A stretch of DNA of 64,000 bases, from positions 19,370,001 through 19,434,000 of the forward strand of contig NC_092674.1 of assembly GCF_964355755.1 (NCBI RefSeq), given 5' to 3'. The first letter of the stretch is position 1, and every line of letters begins with the position of its first letter. Positions 11,517 through 23,557 of this stretch are shown piece by piece. The notes beneath the pieces were generated by a model. That model was not told the origin of the DNA. It saw only the letters and a list, made by a program, of their open reading frames with translations, and ran no database searches. Both the position numbers and the translations under genes were made by a program. This stretch comes from Antedon mediterranea (Eukaryota; Echinodermata; Crinoidea; Comatulida; Antedonidae).

Positions 11517-13885
11517 CAGGCCCGTAGCGCCAGGGGGGGGGGCGGTTATGGTTCGGGCGAACCCCCCTTTACAGCGACCCCCCCCCCCCCCCCCTTAACC
11601 GACTGCAAACCCCTATCCCCGACATCCACAATACCTCACCACACCCTCATCTCTGAAAATCCTCCAAATACGTGCCCCACAATACAAAAGGTTGTTTGTA
11701 AATTGAAAAATGTGTAAACTCGTTCGTGAATAAATCATACCTTATTGTTAAACAAATGAATTGGTTGCCGATTTTCACCTGATAAATAATACGAATTTTT
11801 GGTCCCAGGATGTAACATGATATTGACGCGAGCTTGGGCACGAACGAATCGTACAAAGAACACCGCTAGACAACCGCGTACCTATTGTTTCGATCACTGG
11901 CAGTCAGCATGCATAAAGTATATAGCCTTCCGACGTACATCAAAAAATGGAACGCTGCGGTTACCTATAATATTTATGTGTGGCTATGAAGTATAGTGTA
12001 TCATCATCATAGAGGATTATAGTGAATTTAATATATTACACTATAATATCTATGGTATCATGTACTGTAGTTTACATTAGGCCTATGGCATTCGATTATT
12101 ATTTTTTTATAGACCACCAGCCGATACGTAGGCCTACTCAACTGTATCAATACCACCTATTTACATTGATATATTTAGTTTCCTCAACAAATTGCTGTAA
12201 ATAAATATAGATAGAGCTATCAGGGGCGGTGGCAGGACTATTTTAAGAAGAGGGTTGCCCAAAGACTCCAGGGCTGTAGACACTGAGTATTTGAGCAAGC
12301 AAATTGTTAAATGACACCCCTAGATGGCCGCAAATAGTACCCTCGCACGTAAATTTATGATAATTTTTTTTCGTTCAATGCAAACGTCGCGGGGAAGTCT
12401 CCGATTAAGGTACTTTTGGTACGGTAATACATTCTAATAACTGTACTCAATTAATGTAAATTAATTATCAATTAATAATTTTAAAAAGTTGTACAAAAAA
12501 TATGAAGCAGTTGCTATAAATATATTGAGCAAAAGGTTAAATTGTATAATTTGGAATTTTAATTCATTTAAAAATGCTAAATAAAGTCAGATGTTAAAAC
12601 CACATTTTCCAAAAATTCATTTTCATTTATCCACTATAAACTTTACAAAAGTGTTGTTTTAAACCACACTCCAAATAAAACAAAGAAAATAATGATAGGA
12701 AATTTGCAGAAAGAAGCAAACTTTGCTCTGTTACCGGTATAACACGGTTCAAATTTTGGAACGTCTATATAAATTACTACGGAAATTCGGCCTATTTACG
12801 ACGAACGTACGGAAATGAAGATAAATAGGGTACTACACGCATCGGAAATACAACACTATACGCACAATTATGATTTGGCCTAAAAATTGGCCTTAGATTA
12901 TGGAAAACCCCCGGCAAAACGCAATAATTATGGACAAATCGATTATTAGCCTTGGCAATATGCCTAATATTTAAAAGGAATGAATATAGGCTATATTTCG
13001 TTTGTCGATGAATTTTTTAAATCATGTGTGAATGATTGATCCATTAGAGGTAATATGTGATGGTTCTAGTAACACTGCTATGCGTGCGTAATTTGTGAAT
13101 AACGTAGTAGTATTCTACATACACGAGCCTAGATAGGGAGGATCTGTACTGTCGTTCATTGCGAGAGGAGGGGGAAGTCCGGTAATGTGTCATGAAAAAT
13201 GTAACAAGCCAGAGATGAAATAAAATTACTAACATTTAGCTGATTGTCTTGTTTTAGTCGTCGTCAGAAGTTTATCGACCGACATCTATTTCTCATGTGT
13301 AGTAGAGCGTTTCTTTGATTGAATATTTTTTTTTTGTATTATAACACAAGTTCATTTTGGATTTTCAGTAAATTACCAATTGTTTATTCAAAGTCAAACT
13401 GTAACTAATCCCTCACTATTCAATCAAAATGTTATTATACTACTATATTGTTGAAAAATGGATTGCGTGACTTGAAAATAGATTGATAGTAAAATGTAAT
13501 AAAGACACGTTCTTGTCTGGTTATTAGGTATGCATGCTCTGATAAAGCAGAGGATTATTTTTGTAGCGTTCCATTTAAAATAGATTTTATTACAAAGAAA
13601 TATTTTGGTTGTGAAGGTCGTTAACAATTAGGCTAATATCAAAACATTCAACAATGATAAAATGCCCTGCAACTCTGTAACTACTTTATGACTAAGCCTA
13701 TCAAGTTCCGTGTCCGGATGGTATACGATGAAATGGAACTCAATTTCAATTCAGTGGCAGAAACAACATTTAGTATGAAATTAAGGCTGTTGCCCGGGCC
13801 ACAAGGGAAACACAGTGACAGTGGGACAGTGACCCAAATACTTAGTGTCCGAACCCCCCCTTGACAGATCCTGGCTACGGCCCTG
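11517..13885. mobile_element. Nested non-autonomous DNA transposon with CAGG ends, 5-bp target duplication
   Basis: The ends are inverted: CAGGCCCGTAGCGCCAGG at left and the complement of CCTGGCTACGGCCCTG at right. They are followed inward by related sequence (cgaacccccc on both sides) and a C/G-rich run (11533-11594). The 2,369-bp insert is flanked by TGTAG. No transposase-like frame was found inside, so it is probably non-autonomous. CAG-starting ends resemble hAT elements, but those usually make 8-bp duplications, so the superfamily is left open. Confidence 0.75.
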
Positions 13886-13890
13886 TGTAG
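13886..13890. repeat. Target-site duplication TGTAG, right
   Basis: Matches 11512-11516; the nuclease reading frame resumes immediately after it. Confidence 0.7.
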
Positions 13891-15624
13891 GTCAACAAAT
13901 TGTGCAATCAATGACAAACCAAAAGGTCGCCGACTACACATTTCGGAAAAAGAGCCAATCCATTACAATGAACTCTAAAAGTGCATTGAAGATAAAAGAT
14001 GATGTGGTCAATGTAGATCCTTTACTTCTATTTCAACGACTTGTAACTGCCGGCACAAGATGCGATAATGTATCAGATATATTTAGATTGTTTGAATCAC
14101 CAGATATGATGAGGTCTGCAAATAAAGCTAGTTTAGCTGATAGTTTGTGGTCAACAGCAATCGAGGTTGCTCCAGAACCTCCTGATCAAATTCAGCACGT
14201 CTTAGATGGAGGAGCACTACTTCATAAAATTCCATGGACAAGAGGGGCTTCGGGGGTTACATTATGAGAGTATACACTAAATATGTTTCTCACAAATATG
14301 GAAAACCCATTGTTGTTTTTGATGGGTACGATAACTCACTAAGTACAAAAGACTGTACACATACAAGGAGAAGTGGTGGTGGTGGTGGTGTAGCTGTACA
14401 CTTTGACCAATCTATGACCTTACAAACCAAAAAAGAAGAATTTCTGTCAAACGTTCAAAACAAACAAAGATTCATTAAGATTTTGGGAAATAGTCTTGAA
14501 AAAGAAGGTTGTACTGTTCACCACGCAGAAGCTGACGCTGACTATCTTGTGTCGAAGATGGCTCTGTCCTACGCAGAACAAATAGGCACGATTGTCATCG
14601 CAGATGATACAGATATCCTGGTCCTCCTTATCCACCATGGTGGTCACACCAAACATAATGTATGGTTCAAGCCAAACCAAAGGAAAGAAACTAAAAAGGT
14701 GCAACGATATTGGAACATTGCGGCAACAAGACTTGACCTTGGCAGCGATGTTTGTAAATATATCCTATTTTGTCACGCGTTCCTTGGATGTGACACGACA
14801 TCGCGATTTTTTGGTATTGGGAAAATCAAAGCAGTAACTAAAGTAAGAAGTGACTGTTTCTTTTCTGAACAAGCCAAAGTGTTTATGACTTGTAAGGCAA
14901 ACAGACAGGAGGCAATTGCAGCGGGTAATAACGCCATTTTGTCTTTGTATGGTAGCAGCGATAATGAAAACCTAGATGAATTGAGGTTTCGTAAATTTCA
15001 TGAAAAGACTACATGCAGTACTAAAGCAGTTTATCCACGTTCTTTACCCCCAACGGCATCAGCGGCAAAGTATCATAGTCTAAGGGTGTACCAACAAGTT
15101 CAAGTTTGGCTTGGAAATGAAGAAAATGTACCTCCAGATAAATATGGATGGAAGATCAGCCAAGGCAGGATGATACCATATTTGACGGACAACCCCCCCC
15201 CCCCCCCCAGCACCACAATTGCTCCTACAAATCATAAGATGCAAATGCAAAACAGGCTGCTATAATATGAAATGCAGCTGTAGGAACAATGGATTAGATT
15301 GCTCCATGGCATGTAGTGAGTGTCGAGGTGTATGCGCAAACATTTCTCTAGATGATAATGAATATACCGATTCTGAAGATTCAACAATATGGGTTTGTAA
15401 AATCAGACGATTGGTAAATATTCTCTACCAGGCCTATTTGGATATTTTTTTGTTTTGTGTGTTTTTAGAGTAAATATAAACAGAATAATGAATAGTTAAA
15501 TGTTATCTTGGGTGCTGATCTATGAAGAAATATAACACCAATATATTGCCCCAATTACTAAACGTTTTCTGGATAGACATCAAAGGTAAATATAATTACT
15601 TTCGCATTGACTATATACACAGAC

Positions 15625-16621
15625 ATTTTTTTATTAGAGTGGATATCCTTCTGAGTTGTTTGACACAAAAAATGCTCATCTAAACCCATAGTTCACAAAG
15701 ATACAAATATATAAATATAATAGTTGAAAGCTTCCGGTCATTTTCTGTAAAAATAGTTTCATTAGAGTAAATAAATGTGGTTCTTCTGAATTGTTTAACA
15801 CAAAAGTTACGCTTATTGGTCACCGAGATACAAAAAATAAATTTAGTGAGATATGAAATAAAGAATATGTTAACGGTCAAAACGATGACTTTTTCATTAG
15901 AGTGAATATAAACATAGACCTTTTGAATATTTTGACACAAAAAATGCTCATCTACGCCCATTGGTTACAAAGATATGAATATACCAATATAATAGGTCAA
16001 AGGTCAAAAGAGTAGTTTCCGGTCATTTTTTTTGTAAAAAGTTTTATTAGAGTGAATATAAATAAGGGTCTTCTGAATTGATTAACACACAAATTACGAA
16101 GTTACGACTATTGGTCACCGAGATACAAAAAATTTAATTAGTGAAATAATATAAAATAATGAATATATGTCAAAGGTCAAAATGATGTCGTCTGGTCATA
16201 ATACACAAAACGTTTTCATTAGAGTGAATATAAACATAGACCTTCTGGGTATTTTGACACCAAAAATGCTTGTTTACGCCCAGTGGTTACCGAGATATGA
16301 ATATGCCAAAATAATAGGTCAAAGGTCAAAAAAATGGATTCCGGTCATTTTTGATAAAAAACTTTCATTAGAGTGAATATAAATATGGGTCTTCTGAATT
16401 GTTTGACACCAAAATTACCAAGTTCGGCCAAGCGGTTACTGAGATATACAAATATATAATTTGACCCTCATGACCTCTTGACCCCTTAAAAAAGTGTGTT
16501 CCACTGAACCGATTTTGGTAGATTTAGGAAATGTTTCTTCCAGGAACATATAGACTCAAATAAAAAAGGTTCGGAAACTATTGCAATTTGTTTTGGGTCT
16601 ATCGGTAGATTGACTGGACTA
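15625..16621. repeat. Right terminal inverted repeat with internal tandem units
   Basis: Modules containing ttagagtgaatataaa recur near 15630, 15760, 15895, 16045, 16217 and 16365. This gives an approximately 320-bp unit built from two related halves of about 160 bp. The outer 170 bp pairs best with the left arm. No gene is present. Confidence 0.7.
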
Positions 16622-17446
16622 AAATTACGCTGATGTTGTTGTAGGCCTAAATGTCATGCTGTAAAACTCTCACTTTGTATATTACTCATCCCTTCACGAT
16701 GGCCAAAGCTAATACTCAGATTATTACATAGTTTACGTTTATAATAAGTTTGCTTGTGATCTCTATGCCCCTGAAAGAATTGCATTGATTGGTGTTTTAT
16801 AAACGTGTAGTGTTCTTCTCTGTAAACTGAGCTTTCCACACTATTATAAAAATATATTACACAGAATAAAAGATTTTATTATAGAATTTAGAATATATTT
16901 TAGAACTGAATCAAAATGTCTTTAAAGTTAATACTTAGATTATCTTTTTTTTAAATGTTGTCATTATTTTAAATATTACGCAGAAAGGCACATTTTAATG
17001 GATAAAATAATGTGAAATAAAAGTATGTAATAGACACATGTTTCCAATGACAAATCACTGACTTGATTGAATAATGCTATTTTAATTTTACTTTGTAACC
17101 TTATACACAGAATAAAGGATTTAATTACATTATACTAACTTGTGTTTGACAATTTTGCAGGCCAAAGGTTAACAATCTTTATTATTACTCCGCTCTGACG
17201 AAAAAGAAAAATAATATTGAAAATCAGCCCGGGAAGCAAAACATGTATGTTATATGTAAATAAAATAATGTAGATAAATAGCTAGCCCTATTAATTCTAT
17301 GAAAAATAAAAAAACATTAGGCCTCTATAACTCTCTCATAAAAACCTTAAAGTACATTATCAGCATCCTTATACAAATTTGACAAAATATAATTAAATCT
17401 CATTCTATGAAAACTCTAGAAAAAAGTAGAGCTATTCTAAAAAATA

Positions 17447-17720
17447 TTAACCATGCCTTGTTCAGTGATTTCGAGCGCATGCCTCATGGGCGTCGCTTTC
17501 GATGCGCTGCCCGGCATGTAGAACAGACCGGAAAAGGAATTCGTTCTTGCCAGTGGCCATCCGACTTTTAAATTCTTGAACTTTGACTTTTGTTATATTG
17601 TACTGTTTTGTGTATGGTGATATATTGTATATTGTGTAAGATCATTTTAATCCAGACCTTTTTATTTGAATTGCCCCGTTTGGGATGATTAAAAATATTT
17701 GAATTGAATTGAATTGAATG
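17447..17720 (+). mobile_element. 3' end of a CR1/L2-like LINE with short tandem tail
   Basis: The segment ends in a tandem ttgaa tail (gaattgaattgaattgaatg). It contains a GC-richer island around 17470-17550, unlike its AT-rich surroundings. CR1- and L2-group LINEs end in short tandem repeats rather than poly-A, which fits. No intact coding domain is present, and the left boundary is approximate. Confidence 0.5.
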
Positions 17721-18697
17721 AAGGCATGGTTTCAATCTTTATGGTGCCTCTAATCAGTCACCAAAGACATTTACATTTAACGGCACATTAGTGATGATTT
17801 TTTACGGATTTGCACATTTGAAGATGTCACGTTTGCACAAATGTTCTCACATTTCACGGTTCAACAGGGTGTCCTAAACTGCCAGTATGTTGATATCTTT
17901 TGAAAATGAATTAAAATCAGCATGTAAATAATAGGAAAAAGGTAAGATTTAAATTCGATATTATTATAATAAACTGAAACAAAAGATGGCTAGGAATAAG
18001 AAATAACATATTCATTTGAATGAAAGAGATGATTGAAGAAGGTATCTATAGCTAGCTCACGTAGGCATCCTGACGTGGCTAATCCTATAAACACTAAAAC
18101 CAGAAACACTTCCCATTGCAGTTTAAATACATCAATGCTTTATATTTTGGTGTCTCACACGTATTGTCGTTCAATGTTTCTTAAGATTCTATCTCATCAT
18201 TTCTCTATAATAATGTAAACGAACATACTATTTTCATTGGTTATTTGTATGAATTAATTAATATTTGTATTCATTGTATTTAGTCCAGTCAAAGCTCTTA
18301 CCCTAATCATATAAATTCACGCAGTATGTTAAGAATATAGGAAAGATCATTTCTTGATGTTGCGTCTGGGATTTAACGAGAAAAATCGGTACGCAATTGT
18401 TAACCACCTCATGTCGTAATTTTTTTACCGCGAATGCGAAGAAGAAGCGTGACCGAAATTACGATACGCCGTTAGCGCCCGTAAACAAATATATTTAAAA
18501 AGCTATGAAACCTATGGTAATTAACTGTTTATAGCATAATTTAAGTTTAGATTGCAGTAAAATATATAATGAAATACATAACATAAAAATAAATCCAAAT
18601 TTAAACTAGTATATAATATACAGATATGTGTTTAGAAATGTCCAAATAAAAATGACTTTCCATAAAATAAAGTACGCCCTCATTGGTCATACTTTAT

Positions 18698-20202
18698 TAG
18701 GTGATCATTTAGAATAAAATGATCACCTATTGTTATTGTATCAAATCTTTATTCTTCTTCTTGGTTATCCGCAACGAAGTTGCAGGATAACCTCTTGTGA
18801 TTGTACGAAATCAACCTGTATGATTTTTGTGTAACGCTTTTCTCTAAAACTCGCAAACATAACATTTCGGTAACTATCTTAACATATTGACATTTACTCT
18901 CCATAATTCATTATCACATATTAACGAAATTCACAACACGTAAACTTCAGGTCAAGGGTAAAAATATTAGCAAATAAAAACGCACGCGCACGAGGGTCAT
19001 GCGCGTGAAATCGCGCGTTAAAAATTTAAAAGGCTCAAAATTAAGTTTTGATCAATTTAGAGCATGAATTGGGCCATTTGCGTGTTTCAAAAAATTACTG
19101 CGCAAAAACACGTTTTTGCGCGCGCGATACTTAAAAAGCGTAAAAATACAAATTTTTTGTAGAAATCGCATTCTACTCACCATCCTTAGTACATTAACCA
19201 AATTTGAGTCAGTTCCGACTTAAAATAACGCTATACGAGCAGGTTCAAAATGTCAAAATGCGCAAATTAATTGCATCAAAGTGCTGAAAATGGTGAAAAA
19301 TAAGGCATTTTTAAAATGAAAATAATTCTTCAGAATGCACGATGACCCCTAAGTTTTTTAACTTATTCGGGAAGCCATTGAGTTGTAGATATAAATGTAT
19401 ATACACATTAGACGTACAAAATGGTATTACGTCATCAAATGGCCACTTGAATTTAAAAATTAGGATTTTTTTCCGTTTTGTGTAGGTTATCACATTCAAT
19501 AGAGCGCATCTCCGCTATTTGAGCTCGATTTTCGCACAAATTTCAGTGTGTGCTCTCTTAATTATTTATCTTTCTCATAAATTGTCAGCGTTTTCATTTT
19601 GATAACGTCATTACGCGTAAAAACTTGAATAACGTAGGTCGTGTAATTTCACCTTTGCCGTAAATTTGAATATCTTACAGCTCTTCAGAATTGAAGGTTA
19701 CCTTGATGATTATAATTTATTATGAAAGCTGATGAAATGTAGATATGAATTCATATAAAAATCAAGCCTATTGGATGTTGTGACGTTAACGTATGGCCAG
19801 ATGAAGTTAAAAAGTAGTTTTTAAATTTCTTTAGTCAAAGTTATAAAAATTTCAAAGAGCGCGCATTGCGCTTCTACGTGTCAAATTCTCTTCCAATCCT
19901 TATATTTATTTTCTCAATTCATTATCTTTCGAAATTGTCATTTTTGAGTTGATTTTGATAATTCCATCATACCAAAAAATTTGAACATGATGTGGGTCCG
20001 TAATTTCACCTATGCTACACTGTATATAGATATACAGAATATACTGTACATATTGTATATGACACATTATAGGTACAACTCAGCACTATAAGTATGCATC
20101 ATGTCATAGGATGGCGTACATCAACTTTTTACGATCGCATGTTAACGTACGTGCATGTTTAAAAAATGTTAATTTCATTAAAATGATAAAAATGATCACC
20201 TA
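18698..20202. mobile_element. 1.5-kb non-autonomous element flanked by TA, ends GGTGATCATTT
   Basis: The element spans 18700-20200, starts GGTGATCATTT and ends with the inverse AAATGATCACC. TA flanks it on both sides (18698-18699 and 20201-20202). It is absent from the left duplication arm near 5640-5660, where the flanking sequence is continuous, so it inserted after the duplication or was lost from the other arm. A long hairpin (ggttatcc...ggataacc, 18764-18792) lies near the left end, followed by CpG-rich sequence around 18970-19140. TA duplication fits the Tc1/mariner mechanism, but no transposase frame is seen. Confidence 0.6.
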
Positions 20203-21100
20203 TAATTCGTCAAAGTGACGAATTAAATTCTAGTTCGAACTTGTTAATCTGTTGTTAGATACTGAACCCATACGATCTGTTAGTTATTGCCTCTTTTTTA
20301 TTGCAATTGGCAACAAATATTTATTTTTCTTATTTATATCCATTGTTTTAATCATGGAAAATAATATTTTATATCCTCGAACACGTTACAAACATTCTAG
20401 TATACCATCATGATGGATTTTAGTGACATGAAATCACGAAAATACTGGCCAATAAAAAATAGGTTATTATTATGGAACCACTTTAACTCGTATCAGGAAA
20501 AGACTTTCGGTACAAAAAACTGCTGTTTGGAAAGTGAATTGTTGAAATAATTATTGTTTAAACTCATGAATGAGCGTATCGTGTGCAAAGCAGTTGTTTC
20601 AACTGATTAACAGGCGAACGGTGCATAAAACATGAAATGATGACTTGTTTCAAATGTTCATGAAATGTTGATAAATGAGTCGGCTAATACATTAACGTTA
20701 TATTAATTCATTTATCGCTGCCTGGGCTCTTTAGATGGTTTGTGTTATGGGTAGTTACAATACTACTTTAAACAATATACTTAGGTAAAGCTGTGAAATA
20801 TTTTTAGCATGTTTTTAAAATAAGTTATATATTCTTTTTAATTGTTTATTTTAGACAGCACTGACTTAAAAAGATCGCCATCAGAATTCAGAATTCATTC
20901 CTTTAAAATGTAAACATCTCTGCTAAACAAACAAATCACTTACTCGCCTTTGTTGTTTATGTTTCCTTATTTAATCAATCCATGAATTTGAAACCAACCA
21001 ATAATTTAGTTTTACTTTCTTTTTATTTGTTTGTATTTTCTACAATCAAGTCCTACATTGTATTATACCACGGCACAATCAATGGTGAAGGTCGTAAACG
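20203..21100. other. Duplicated 5' flank of LRR gene B
   Basis: This corresponds inverted to about 4620-5620 and directly to 9609-10150. It contains a degraded copy of the MDFSDMKSR frame (20411-20550) and no certain gene. Confidence 0.5.
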
Positions 21101-21235
21101 TTAAGATAACAATACAAAAATAATCACGAGGTTACGCACATTGTGTTGTTGTGGTGTCTTAACGTCTGTTGGCTGCGTACTAAATGTATTTGTATTAAAA
21201 GAGCAGCCAATAATACTAGAACACAACCCATGCAT
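21101..21235 (-). pseudogene. Frame-disrupted copy of the divergent signal-peptide-like ORF
   Basis: It starts MHGLC like the copy at 10290 but then shifts frame (SSIIGCSF...). It recovers only a degraded VRNLV near the end. It lies head-to-head with LRR gene B, with about 180 bp between the starts. Confidence 0.35.
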
Positions 21236-21413
21236 TGAACCCGGAAATCTTTTTGTATTGGTGAAAATGAATTGAATGAATAAATACTTTTCTATAAAGA
21301 AACACAAATAAAACCTTAAACGGTTGAATGTTATTGGTTCATATAAAACAGCAAAGTTTCTAACAATCTATAACTGCCGTAAAGGCAGTCTACATTTGCA
21401 TTTACCTGCAAAG

Positions 21414-23168
21414 ATGTTGAAGATGATGTCTCATGATTTATTGACTTTGTTCTCGTTTTGTTTGTTAGTGGATTCTTCTAAATGTGTTGAGGTGGCATGT
21501 AGTAATGATACTAATGTGAATGCAGTTTGTGAATGTACAGAAAGAACACGAACAGTGAATTGTACAAACCGTGGACTCAATGAATGGCCAGTTGGAATTC
21601 CTGTAAATAAAAAGTTTCTGTAAGTTTAGATTTTTAAATTTGAAATTCATAAATCTAGTAAAACAAAAAGTAAATAAATCAAACTTAATTCCATATAATT
21701 CAGCTTATTCACCAATAACATATATAAAAAGTAGTACAAATATAAACTTTGTAAGATATTAAATATATAATTTTGTAATAAAGTTTGCACTGACCTCCAA
21801 ACTATGTGCGTGTTATGTGAGATGCAATATTGTAGTTAGTGTAGTTTGTAATTCAGGTGGTAATTTCCCGGATACGGTAGTCCAAATTACATATACAATA
21901 TAGCGCATGCGCATACTTCCGTCAAGAACTTAACCTTGTAGAACACCATTATACTTATTGTTTTTTTTTAAATTGAAAACTTATTGAGAGAATCGCATAA
22001 ATATTTAGCTAACCAAAAACTCGCTATTAGAAAATGTTTGGAAAAAAGAGGGTACGTACTTCGATGTCGTCGACCCAAAAACACTCGACAAACATGTGTT
22101 TCTCTAATGTTTGGTGCTTTTACATTAGTTGATAGTTGATTAATGCTAATAACAAATTCGAAATAAACTAGTAGTTTTAACATAACATAATTACTTGTTT
22201 ATAGTTACTTAAGCGATAACAACCTGAACAAAATCGACACCAATGCTTTGTTAGAGCTACAGGAACTCATTTCAATGTAAGATTTCATTGTTTTATGAGT
22301 TATTTTATCTAGTTTTGCTCCTTTTAAATATGTCAAATTTAATTTATCAATGAAACATATTTTGTCAATGTTATCTGTGTCCATTACTCAGGATATAATT
22401 TACAGAAAGATCATAATTATTGTTAACAATGCTAAAAACGATACTCTCACAACTGTACTGACACACGTGAAGTGTGAAACTCCCTGATTGACACCTTGTT
22501 TCTGTTGGTCATCCTTACACATTCAGCATCCATAGGGAAAAGAGTATGTCCTACAATGGTACCTTGTCAGATTTTACATTCGGACTTGTTCACATAATTA
22601 CCATTACGCTGAAATAGTCATTGTGTTTAAATACTTCCTAATAAAATAGACAATGGCACACATTACACAAACCAGTATGCGCTGATTTCAAAGAAAATAA
22701 ATAAGTTACCAATTAATTTATCTAATGTTTACAGAAACCTTGCTAATAATTCACTTACAAGCCTGCCAGAGTTTCCAAAGACAATCTATTCAATGTAAGT
22801 ACTATAGTATACCATCCAACTACTAACTTTACATTTATTAAAACCATGATCTTTTCCGTTGCTGCAATATCGAATATAACAATGCTACTTGAATGATATC
22901 TATTATTTACAATATTTCATTTTGTCTTGCTTTGGGAGTAGAAATATAGATCACAACAGGATATCTATACTAAAAAATACTACATTTCAAGGCTCCAATT
23001 TGGTAAATCATTTGTAAGTGAATACATTTTTTTTAATGCATATTAACAATAACGAAAATCTGCAAACTACTACTACTACTACTATAGCTAATACTGCTAA
23101 TGCTGCCGCCACCACCACCGCTAACACCACAAACTCTAGAGCCACTACCGAAAATACTACTACTGCTT

Positions 23169-23214
<46 letters not shown>

Positions 23215-23222
23215 CACTACTA

Positions 23223-23278
<56 letters not shown>

Positions 23279-23312
23279 GCTTCTACTAATACAACTACTT
23301 CTACTGCTACTA

Positions 23313-23343
<31 letters not shown>

Positions 23344-23451
23344 CCCTACTACTACTACTGCTTCTACTACTACAACTACTACTGCTGCTGCTACTACTAC
23401 TACTACTACTACTACTACTGCTTCTACTACTACTACTACTACTACTGCTTT

Positions 23452-23509
<58 letters not shown>

Positions 23510-23516
23510 GCTACTG

Positions 23517-23557
<41 letters not shown>

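Larger units (their letters stand above)
11126..15363 (+). pseudogene. Broken FEN1/XPG-like nuclease with C-terminal CXC cysteine-rich tail
   Basis: Part 1 (11126-11516) encodes RRSDRRWAGISTDLAIEQ... and runs to NAKHV. It is cut by a 2.37-kb insertion and resumes at 13891 with QQIVQSMTNQKV. Removing the insert and one TGTAG copy restores the frame at this point. A one-base shift near 14247-14255 separates HKIPWTRG from YVSHKYGKPIVVFDGYDN. Part 3 carries acidic motifs AEADADYL (14525-14548) and ADDTDILVL (14600-14626), typical of PIN/FEN-fold metal-binding residues, and later FLGCDTTSRFFGIGK. A second shift in the poly-C run at 15193-15208 precedes a CXC-type tail with ten cysteines (RCKCKTGC...MKCSC...CSECRGVC, 15243-15345). 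The 5' end is missing, with stop codons just upstream of 11126. It is non-functional as it stands; the original role was probably in transposition of the host element. Confidence 0.7.
10312..16621 (+). mobile_element. Decayed DNA transposon with long inverted repeats and nuclease-like gene (possibly AcademX-like)
   Basis: The ends are inverted copies: tagtccagtcaatcta at 10312 against the complement of tagattgactggacta ending at 16621. Inverted similarity continues for about 760 bp on the left (to about 11070) and about 1 kb on the right (about 15625-16621). Both arms contain repeated modules around tttgacctttgac and ttagagtgaatataaa. The interior carries a broken FEN1/XPG-like nuclease plus CXC gene and a nested 2.37-kb insertion; without that the element is about 3.9 kb. 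XPG-type nucleases are known from AcademX DNA transposons, so that superfamily is a candidate. No transposase catalytic motif was recognised. The aaa on both flanks could be a 3-bp target duplication but is too simple to trust. Confidence 0.6.
16682..22860. repeat. Right arm of large inverted duplication
   Basis: This is the inverted paralogue of 2776-6764, with insertions near 17270-18180 and 18698-20202. It contains LRR gene B exons 1 to 3 and the matching introns. Short shared stretches, such as the splice junctions around 22735-22800, are highly similar to 2830-2900 inverted. Confidence 0.8.

Noticed and set aside
17451-17730. accatgcctt and aaggcatggt as terminal inverted repeats of a small DNA transposon
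   Set aside because: Only 10 bp match, and the internal ttgaa tandem tail fits a LINE end better; probably coincidence.
18033-18218. Short frame near 18033 and the related minus-strand frame at 9423-9632 as a secreted protein exon
   Set aside because: A hydrophobic frame exists on the minus strand near 18110-18050, but the 9.6-kb copy has a stop in that frame and no start or splice context is convincing.
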